DNA from: Sideroxydans sp.
GTDB taxonomy: Bacteria > Pseudomonadota > Gammaproteobacteria > Burkholderiales > Gallionellaceae
Length of the DNA stretch: 64,000 nucleotides
Reading direction: 5' to 3'
NCBI GenBank assembly: GCA_028710605.1
Contig: JAQTTU010000002.1
Location: 279,105-343,104 of the forward strand
Shown here piece after piece: positions 49,643 through 56,800 of this stretch. Both the position numbers and the translations under genes were made by a program. The notes under the pieces were generated by a model. The model searched no databases and was not told where the DNA came from. It saw nothing but the letters and a program-made list of their open reading frames with translations. Positions within the stretch are counted from its first letter, which is position 1; every line of letters begins with the position of its first letter.

Positions 49643-49738
49643 GCGTGAGTATTGGATAGCCTCTGCTCGGGATAATTATTTAGAATATAAACCAGTGCGG
49701 TTAGACGGCTGAAATAAACCGCGAACGGAACATATCCA

Positions 49739-50422
49739 ATGACCAAAATAATCTTTGCCGAGGACAACCGTTCATACGCTGAAGATGTAGCGGACTTTCT
49801 GGCGGAAGCGGGCTACGCAATAGAAATCGCCGCCAGTGCGTCCGAATTGTGGAACGCGCTGTCCAAGGGGCATTTCGATGTTGTGTTGCTCGATCTGGGC
49901 TTGCCGGACGAGGACGGTTTCCATGTTATTCCGCAATTGCGCAAACTTTACCCGGACACTGGCCTGATTGTATTGACTGCGCGCGTCGCTACCGACAACC
50001 GCATTCAGGGGTTGCGTCTGGGTGCGGATTGCTACTTGACCAAGCCCATCAAATTCCCCGAACTGGCTGCGCAAATCGAAGCGCTATGTCGCAGAGTGCG
50101 GCCCAAGCTCGACAAAGAACCGTCGGCATGGGTGCTCAAAATCACCGGGCGGCAACTCGAATTAAAAGGCAAAGGCATCGTCGCGCTGACCGAAAAGGAA
50201 TTCGACTTCCTGCATTTACTGGCACAGAACAAACAGCCCGTGCCGAGGAAATCGTTGCTATTCGGGATGGGCGAAAAATTCGATCCCGAAGTGACCGGCA
50301 AAATGGACATGCTGGTTTACCGCCTGCGCAAAAAAGTCCAAACCTCCCTCGGCGAAGAATTGCCGCTGCGCAGCGAATACGGCGGCGGCTACGCCCTTTC
50401 CGTACCGTTTCAAATCGTCTGA
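49739..50422 (+). CDS. OmpR/PhoB-family response regulator
   Basis: A 227-residue regulator. Receiver domain with acidic pair EDN (8-10), phospho-acceptor Asp52 in VVLLDLGLPDEDG, Thr/Ser in VLTARV and Lys103 in LTKPIKFPEL. The C-terminal winged helix (about 130-225) has ALTEKEFDFLHLLAQNKQPVPRKSLL, MDMLVYRLRKKV and RSEYGGGYAL. It is partnered with the upstream kinase. Targets are unknown; the surface-protein cluster 210 bases downstream is a candidate by position only. Confidence 0.92.
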   Translation: MTKIIFAEDNRSYAEDVADFLAEAGYAIEIAASASELWNALSKGHFDVVLLDLGLPDEDGFHVIPQLRKLYPDTGLIVLTARVATDNRIQGLRLGADCYLTKPIKFPELAAQIEALCRRVRPKLDKEPSAWVLKITGRQLELKGKGIVALTEKEFDFLHLLAQNKQPVPRKSLLFGMGEKFDPEVTGKMDMLVYRLRKKVQTSLGEELPLRSEYGGGYALSVPFQIV

Positions 50423-50491
50423 GTTTCCGCTCCGTCCCCCTTTGCTTCTCGCCAAGCTAATAAACACGGGCATCTCCGAAAGCTCATTCGC

Positions 50492-50519
50492 GTAGAGTGC
50501 CTATTGGCGGTCATCTGCG
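50492..50519. repeat. Degenerate copy of the GTAGATCGCCTATTGACGGGC repeat family
   Basis: GTAGAGTGCCTATTGGCGGT at 50492-50511 followed by CATCTGCGC resembles the 10216-10248 element, including a short inverted repeat (GCGTAGA..TCTGCGC). It lies in the ~210-bp gap between the response regulator and the surface-protein cluster, which otherwise holds nothing I can call apart from a -10-like TAGAAT at about 50624. Confidence 0.6.
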
Positions 50520-50634
50520 CGGGGTACGGTTTCAAAATTTGTTCCGGCGGCGAATAAAGACAATTCGCGCTCAAAATTCCTATCTGCAAGAATTTGATAG
50601 ATTTTTGTTGTTTCTCGCGTACTAGAATGCCAGC

Positions 50635-51921
50635 GTGAAAAAAGTATGGGGTAGTTTCGCCATCGTTTTCACTTCGGAAAAAAACAACAATTTTGTTGGT
50701 GGTTTTGGAGAAGAGTTGAAAGATTCTTGCGCATTGTTGGCGATGGCTGGTTGCTGCGCGCACCCGCACCGGGGGGCGCGCAGCATTTTTATTGCCGCGT
50801 GCATGCTCGCTCTGCCGCTGGCAATGCCGTTGTCGGCCAGTGCGGCGGGCACGGCGGCGGGCACGTCCATCAGCAATACCGCCACGCTGGATTGTGATAT
50901 TTGCGGCGCGGGCGGCCAATCCGCCAGCACCACACCGTTTGTGGTGGATGAAAAAATCAACCTCACGGTCGTCGGTGGAAACAACTACAACGTCAATGCC
51001 GGGGCGACGGCGCAGGCTGCCGTTTTTACGCTTACCAACAATGCCAACAGCCCGCTGGATTTCAGTCTGACCGTTTCGCAAGTGGCTTCGCCTGCCGATC
51101 AGTTTGATGCCAGCGCTTGTGTTGTCTATGTCGAAAACGGCGTAACGCCCGGCTATCAGGCGGCGGAGGATACCGCCACGTTTGTGGACGAACTGGCTGC
51201 CGATTCGAGCGCGACCGTATATGCGGTGTGCAATATTCCCTCTGCTGTAACCAATGCCAATATCGCGCTGGTGGATTTGGCCGCTACCGCGCTGGGCAAT
51301 TTCACGGGCGCGGCCAGTGTTTACGTGCCCACACCCGGAGTGCAGGGAACGGCGATAGCTCAATCGGCAGGAACCAATGACCCGGCCGCAGTGGATATTG
51401 TATTTGCCGATATTGCCGGAACGGCGGCGGGCGATACGGCGGGCGATGCCAGACATTCCGCGCGCGACACTTTCGTCGCTGTCGCGTCGGCGGCAGTCGG
51501 GCTGACCAAAATCATCACCAAAATCGAGGATACGGAAGGTTGCAGCGCCAGTGTGTGCAGCTTGCTGGGCGGTACCAGCACCATCTATCAATGTCTGACT
51601 TCCGGCGGTTCGCAATGCAAAGTCACCGAAGGTTCGATCATTACCTACCGCGTTGACTATGCGGTTAGCGGCGGCGGTACTGTCAACGATGTCGTGTTGT
51701 CCGACCCCGTCAATGCCGACATGACTTATGTGCCCGGCAGTCTGACCGTTGACGGGGTTGCCAAAACCGACGCGGCAGACAGCGATAACGCCACCTTCTG
51801 TTCCGCCGTTACCGCCGCCGCACCGTGCAATGTCGGCGCTCCCAACACCGTTACGGTGATTCCGGGCAACGTTACCGCACCGGTGTCCATCTGGTTTTCT
51901 TACCGCGCCACCATCAACTGA
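50635..51921 (+). CDS. Secreted DUF11-like surface protein (first paralogue)
   Basis: A 428-residue protein from GTG 50635; ATG 50743 would give a shorter, more conventional signal peptide (hydrophobic SIFIAACMLALPLAMPLSASA). The mature N-terminal two thirds are clearly paralogous to the protein at 52652: GTSISNTATL, TPFVVDEKINLTVVGG, TNNANSPLDFSL, CVVYVENG..GYQAAEDTATFVDELAAD, VDIVFADIAGTAAGD. The C-terminal part (SIITYRVDYAVSGGGTVNDVVLSDPVNADMTYVPGSL) is a DUF11-type domain. Beta-rich with few charges; probably a cell-surface or filament subunit. No sorting or anchoring signal seen. Confidence 0.8.
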   Translation: MKKVWGSFAIVFTSEKNNNFVGGFGEELKDSCALLAMAGCCAHPHRGARSIFIAACMLALPLAMPLSASAAGTAAGTSISNTATLDCDICGAGGQSASTTPFVVDEKINLTVVGGNNYNVNAGATAQAAVFTLTNNANSPLDFSLTVSQVASPADQFDASACVVYVENGVTPGYQAAEDTATFVDELAADSSATVYAVCNIPSAVTNANIALVDLAATALGNFTGAASVYVPTPGVQGTAIAQSAGTNDPAAVDIVFADIAGTAAGDTAGDARHSARDTFVAVASAAVGLTKIITKIEDTEGCSASVCSLLGGTSTIYQCLTSGGSQCKVTEGSIITYRVDYAVSGGGTVNDVVLSDPVNADMTYVPGSLTVDGVAKTDAADSDNATFCSAVTAAAPCNVGAPNTVTVIPGNVTAPVSIWFSYRATIN

Positions 51922-51933
51922 TAGGAGATCGCC

Positions 51934-52428
51934 ATGTCCAGCTCGTACCTTTACCGCACACTGCTCGCCGCCGCGTTGCTGTCGGCATTCAGCCTGAATG
52001 CCTTTGCCGCGCCCGGCGAAGTGGAAATGAACAGCTTTGCCGAGCGCGAGACGATGACCGTGAAGAATGGCAAAAAAGTCATGGTGCGTACGCCGGTTGA
52101 CAAGGCTGTACCGGGCGACGAAATCATTTACACCACCACGTTCAAAAATCTGACCGCCAAGCCTGCGGCGCACATCGTCATCACCAATCCTGTACCCAAC
52201 AGCAGCGTTTACGTGGCCAACAGCGCGACGGGCAACAGCACCGACATCACTTACTCGGTTGATGGCGGCAATAATTTTGCTCCGGCAGAAAAGCTCATTG
52301 TTAAAACCAAGGAAGGCAAAACGCGCCTTGCCCAGCCCGCCGAATACACCCATATCCGCTGGACATACAAAGGCGATCTGGGCGCGGGTAAATCTGGCGA
52401 AATTTCGTTTCACGCGGCCATCAAATAA
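51934..52428 (+). CDS. Small secreted DUF11-like protein
   Basis: A 164-residue protein with a strong TAGGAG ribosome site, 12 bases after the previous gene. Signal peptide 1-26 (LLAAALLSAFSLNAFA). The mature part is one DUF11-like beta-sandwich: VDKAVPGDEIIYTTTFKNLTAKPAAHIVITNPVPNSSVYV ... YTHIRWTYKGDLGAGKSGEISFHAAIK. A single-domain member of the family that dominates this cluster; perhaps a minor or capping subunit, but this is speculation. Confidence 0.82.
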   Translation: MSSSYLYRTLLAAALLSAFSLNAFAAPGEVEMNSFAERETMTVKNGKKVMVRTPVDKAVPGDEIIYTTTFKNLTAKPAAHIVITNPVPNSSVYVANSATGNSTDITYSVDGGNNFAPAEKLIVKTKEGKTRLAQPAEYTHIRWTYKGDLGAGKSGEISFHAAIK

Positions 52429-52534
52429 CACTATGCCAAAATTTTTCACAATCCAGTTGCGCAGGCACACAACGGCAAACCGCCGCCGCTATGTCCTGCC
52501 CGAACCCATGACGGATCCGCCCTGGATACGTGCC

Positions 52535-52569
52535 CCGGGGGCGGGGCGCGGGCCGCCTTTCGCCCCCGG
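52535..52569. terminator. GC-rich hairpin between the small DUF11 gene and the second paralogue
   Basis: CCGGGGGCG (52535-52543) pairs with CGCCCCCGG (52561-52569) across a 17-base loop. No T-run follows, so it may be an mRNA-stability or attenuation hairpin instead of a classic terminator. The rest of the 223-bp gap (52429-52651) is non-coding and AT-rich next to the strong AAGGAGAT site at 52640-52647. Confidence 0.5.
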
Positions 52570-52651
52570 ATAACTCAAGTTTCGTTGTTCGGTTTTTAGA
52601 AGTTTGCAGTTTTGATAGTTAATTTTATTTTATAAATACAAGGAGATAGAA

Positions 52652-53881
52652 ATGAAAACAAAAGCTCGAAGCAGCCCTTCGAACATCAAGCTGACGGTGT
52701 TGCTGGCCGCAGGACTGATGTTTGGTGCGGCTCAAAATGCAATGGCTGGCGGCACAACCGCCGGTACCAGCATCAGCAACACTGCCACGCTGAATTATGA
52801 CGTGCTGGGGGTGACACAAACACCGAAGACCGCAACTTCGACCCCGTTTGTGGTTGACGAAAAGGTCAACATGACTGTAACCGGCGGTGCCAACACCAAC
52901 GTGGTTCCCGGCGCGACAGCCCAGGTCAGCACCTTCTCCGTCACCAACAACGCCAACAGTCCGCTGGACTTCAATCTGGCGGTAAACCAGGTGGCGGCAG
53001 GCGACCAGTTTGATGCCACTTCATGCAACGCCTACGTTGAAAGCGGCGCGAATGCGGGTTACCAGTCGGCAGAGGATACGGCTACCTTCATCGACGAACT
53101 GGCTGCGGATGCGAGCAAGAATGTGTATGTGGTTTGTTCCATTCCCGCTTCGCAAGTTAACACCGACACGGCTTTGGTTGGCCTGACAGCAACAGCGCGC
53201 GGCGATTTCACCGGAACCAACGGTGTCTATGCCGCAACTGCGGGTACTGTGGGAGCTGCCATTACGGCAACTGCCGGTGCCGACACAGCGGGAACGGTTG
53301 ACATCGTGTTCTCCGACGTGGCCGGTACCGAGTCTGGCGATGCGGCAAGTGACGGAAAACATTCCGGCCGCAATACCTACACTGTCGTGACTGCCGCGCT
53401 TTCCGTGAGCAAAACCGCATCCTTGTTGTGCGATCCGACCAATGGCGTGACCAACCCGAAGAATATCCCGGGTGCAATCACTCGCTGGACGATTGTCGTG
53501 TCCAACAGCGGTTCTGCAGATGCCACGCTGACTACCGTTACCGACACGCTGTCCGCCACGCTGGCACATGATGCGAATCTGGTCGCTCCGACCAATGCCG
53601 CAACATGCGACACCGCAGCGGGCACTGCGGAAAGCGGTGCAAACGCCGGTTTCAAAGTGACGGTTCCGGTAGCTCGTCAACTCGGGGGGTCGGCTGCCGG
53701 TTCGGCAACAACCAGCTATTTCACCACCAACACAGCGGACGGATTGGATATTGCAGGTCAGGCGATTACTGCCACCTACTCCACCATCCTTCCGGTGGAT
53801 GCTGTCAATGTCCATGCTACTGCCGGCCTGTTGAAGTCAGGTGAGTCAGTGACCATCATTTTCAACACGGTTATGCAGTAA
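52652..53881 (+). CDS. Secreted surface protein (second paralogue, likely major subunit)
   Basis: A 409-residue protein with a very strong ribosome site (AAGGAGAT) and signal peptide ending AMA. It is paralogous to the 50635 product over ~250 residues (AGTSISNTATLNYDV, TPFVVDEKVNMTVTGG, NNANSPLDFNLAVNQVAAGDQFDA, GYQSAEDTATFIDELAAD, VDIVFSDVAGTESGD). A second beta domain follows, ITRWTIVVSNSGSADATLTTVTDTL, also DUF11-like, ending FNTVMQ. Thr/Ala/Val/Asn-rich with few charged residues, as in structural surface proteins. The strong translation signal and the hairpin cluster right after the stop suggest high, separately controlled expression. Confidence 0.82.
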   Translation: MKTKARSSPSNIKLTVLLAAGLMFGAAQNAMAGGTTAGTSISNTATLNYDVLGVTQTPKTATSTPFVVDEKVNMTVTGGANTNVVPGATAQVSTFSVTNNANSPLDFNLAVNQVAAGDQFDATSCNAYVESGANAGYQSAEDTATFIDELAADASKNVYVVCSIPASQVNTDTALVGLTATARGDFTGTNGVYAATAGTVGAAITATAGADTAGTVDIVFSDVAGTESGDAASDGKHSGRNTYTVVTAALSVSKTASLLCDPTNGVTNPKNIPGAITRWTIVVSNSGSADATLTTVTDTLSATLAHDANLVAPTNAATCDTAAGTAESGANAGFKVTVPVARQLGGSAAGSATTSYFTTNTADGLDIAGQAITATYSTILPVDAVNVHATAGLLKSGESVTIIFNTVMQ

Positions 53882-53890
53882 TCAGGGTTC

Positions 53891-56800
53891 ATGACGAATT
53901 TGTCCAAACCCTTCCTTAACACCCTTCCGGCCAGCCCGGAAGGTGTTGGGGCATTGCGTGTGTTGTCCCGGCTTGCCGGGGCAGCCCGCTTTTTTGTGGG
54001 CGCAGTCAGCGCCCACAAAAAAGCGCTGCAACTTGCCATTCTTTATCTTTTGTCACCCGCAGTATTGGCGCAAGTTCCGGGCGGCACGACGCTCGACAGC
54101 GTCGTTACGGCGAGCTACAAAATTGGTGCCACCAGCTATAGTCCTACGGCAGCAGTCGCAATCATTACCGACGTAACCATACGCTTCATGACCCCGGCAA
54201 AGACGGGCGGCGTTTCAACCCCGGTGGGCAAATCCATGTGCTGGTCTGCAGGGCAGCTCAACACCAATCAAACCGATCCGCTGGCCGGATTCCCCAATGT
54301 GTCTGGAACATCTTATGTTTCCTCCGATACTGACGGCGGCATCGCGGCCGGCACGCAATCGCTGGTGCCCGCCACGGCTTACGGCAAAGGGCAGACCGTG
54401 TATCTGGAAGTGGTGGACATCATGGCCAAAGGTTCGGGCACGATTGCTGTCGTCATCACCGGTTCCAATCCCGCCGACAGCGAAGTGCTGGAGTTGACTG
54501 AAACCGGGTTGAACACCGGCGTGTTCACCGGCGCAATCAAAACTCTGCGCAACAGCGCAACCAGCAACAACTGCCAACTGTCCAGCAGCATAGACACCAA
54601 GATCAACGCCCTGTACAAGCGCAACACCAGTACCGGTGCGGCAGCGGCGGCGGCTTCATCGTCAGCCATGGTTGACCCCATCGGTATCGTGTTCGACTCC
54701 AAAAACGGCTTGCCGGTCGATGGCGCAACCGTGACCCTGCTTGATGCCAACAGCGGTTTGGCAGCAAAAACCTATTGCGACGACGGCGTGACCGCTTCTC
54801 CCAACCCCATGGTGTCGGGACAAGCATATTCCGAATGCGGCGGCATATTCGATGGCACCAAGTCGGGTCAATACTGGTTCCCCAAGATCAGCCCGGGAAC
54901 CTATATTCTCAAAGTGCAAACACCTGTCGGCTATGTTTTCCCCTCCGTGGATGCCACACCCAACACGACCACGGTCGGCGTGGGAGTCCGTGGCGTGCCC
55001 GGCGCGGGCGAATCTTATGGCACCGCATTTACAGTCAATGCGGGCGATCCAATCCTTACCGTCCATATCCCGGTTGATCCGACCGCGCAGGATTTGCAGA
55101 TTGTTAAAACTGCCGGGAAAGCCATTGTGGGTGAAGGCGAAAATGTTCCTTACACGCTGACTATCAGCAACGAAACTGCCGCCAATACCAGCGCTCTACT
55201 TCCAACCGGGGTTGTCATTTCCGACCACCTGCCGCAGGGTTTCCGCTATCGGGCGGGGTCGGCACGACTGAACGGCGCAGTGCAGGCTGATCCGACCATT
55301 TCGGCGGATGGTCGCACGATCACTTTCAATATCGGCAACATCGCGGCAGCGTCCCAAGTCACGCTCAAGTATGTGGCGCAAGTCACTGCGGGTGCGGTGA
55401 CAGGAAAAGCTGAGAACATCGCCCAGTCGGGCAACCAGGCGGCCATCGCCTCCAACGTCGCACGCGCCAGCGTGCTGGTGCGCGAAGACCTGATGCGCAG
55501 CCGCGCCATCCTGATGGGGCGCGTCATTATCGGTTCGTGCGACGGCAAGAAGGACAACGACAAGCTGGGCTTGCAAAACGCCCGCATTCTGCTGGAAGAC
55601 GGAACATATGCCCTGACCGACAAAGACGGTCGCTGGCATGCCGAGAACATTCGTCCCGGCACGCACGTGGTGCAACTGGATACCGATTCGCTCACCGATG
55701 ATTACGAAGTGATGACCTGCGAGAAGAACACGCGCTTCGCCGGGCGCAACTATTCGCAGTTCGTCAATGTGCAAGGCGGCAGTATGTGGCGCGCCGACTT
55801 CCATGTGCAGAAAAAAGCCGTCAGGGAAATGCGCCTCACCCAGCATCTGACGGCGCAGCGCGAAGGCGACCTGATTCATGTCAAAGTGCAGTTGCGCGGC
55901 GAAAGCGACGTGCGTCGCGTTTCTTCTACTTTCATCCTGCCCGAAGGTGTGCAACTGGTTGACGGTAGCCAGCAACTCGATGGCAATGCCACCGACGCGC
56001 TGGAAAAGAGCGACGGCATTTTGATTATGCGTCTGGGCGCGCAGCAAGGCGCGTGGGATCACGCGTTCACACTCGATCTGCAAACAACCGTAACAGAGCC
56101 GATCAAGCTGGCGGCGCTGGCGCGCTTCAACGCACCCACCACCAATCAGGGCATCAACCTGCCGCGCACGCAAGTCGCGGTGGAAAACGCGACAGCCGAA
56201 GCGGAGAGTTTTGCGGTAATCCCCGCGCCCGTTCCGCACCACGAAAGCGCCAACGTTCCCGGAGCGCAAGACAGGGGAGTGCGCGATGTGCGCACCAGCG
56301 GCGATGCCATCGCGCAACCGGTCGGCTCGGACAGCCGTGACATTCTGGTGGAGCAACTGCCTTACGATGCCACGTGGCTGGCAACCGCCCAGCCCGGCAC
56401 GGAGTGGCTGCACCCGCAGGAATCTTTCCTGCCCTCGTTGCCCGTGATCAAGGTGGCCGTAAAACTGGTTCCGGGACAACGCGCCACACTGATGTTAAAC
56501 GGCGAAAAGGTCAGCCCGCTGTATTACGACGGGGCGGAAGTCAATGCGGCCAACACAGTTTCGCTGGCGACTTGGCGCGGTGTCCACATTCAGGACGGCG
56601 ACAATAAAATGGAAATTATCGTCAACGATGAAAACGGCAAGGAAGTGTTGAAGCAAAGCCGCAACATCCACTACGCCGTTACACCTGACCGCGTCGAATT
56701 TGTTCCAGAGCATTCGCGCATGATTGCCGACGGCAAAACGCGCCCGATTCTTGCGCTGCGTTTCTACGACAAGGACGGTTACAAAATGCGTCGCGGGGTG

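Noticed and set aside
55196-56479. 427-codon minus-strand frame inside the giant barrel gene
   Set aside because: Antisense to DUF11 and SdrD-like modules, which are continuous on the plus strand.
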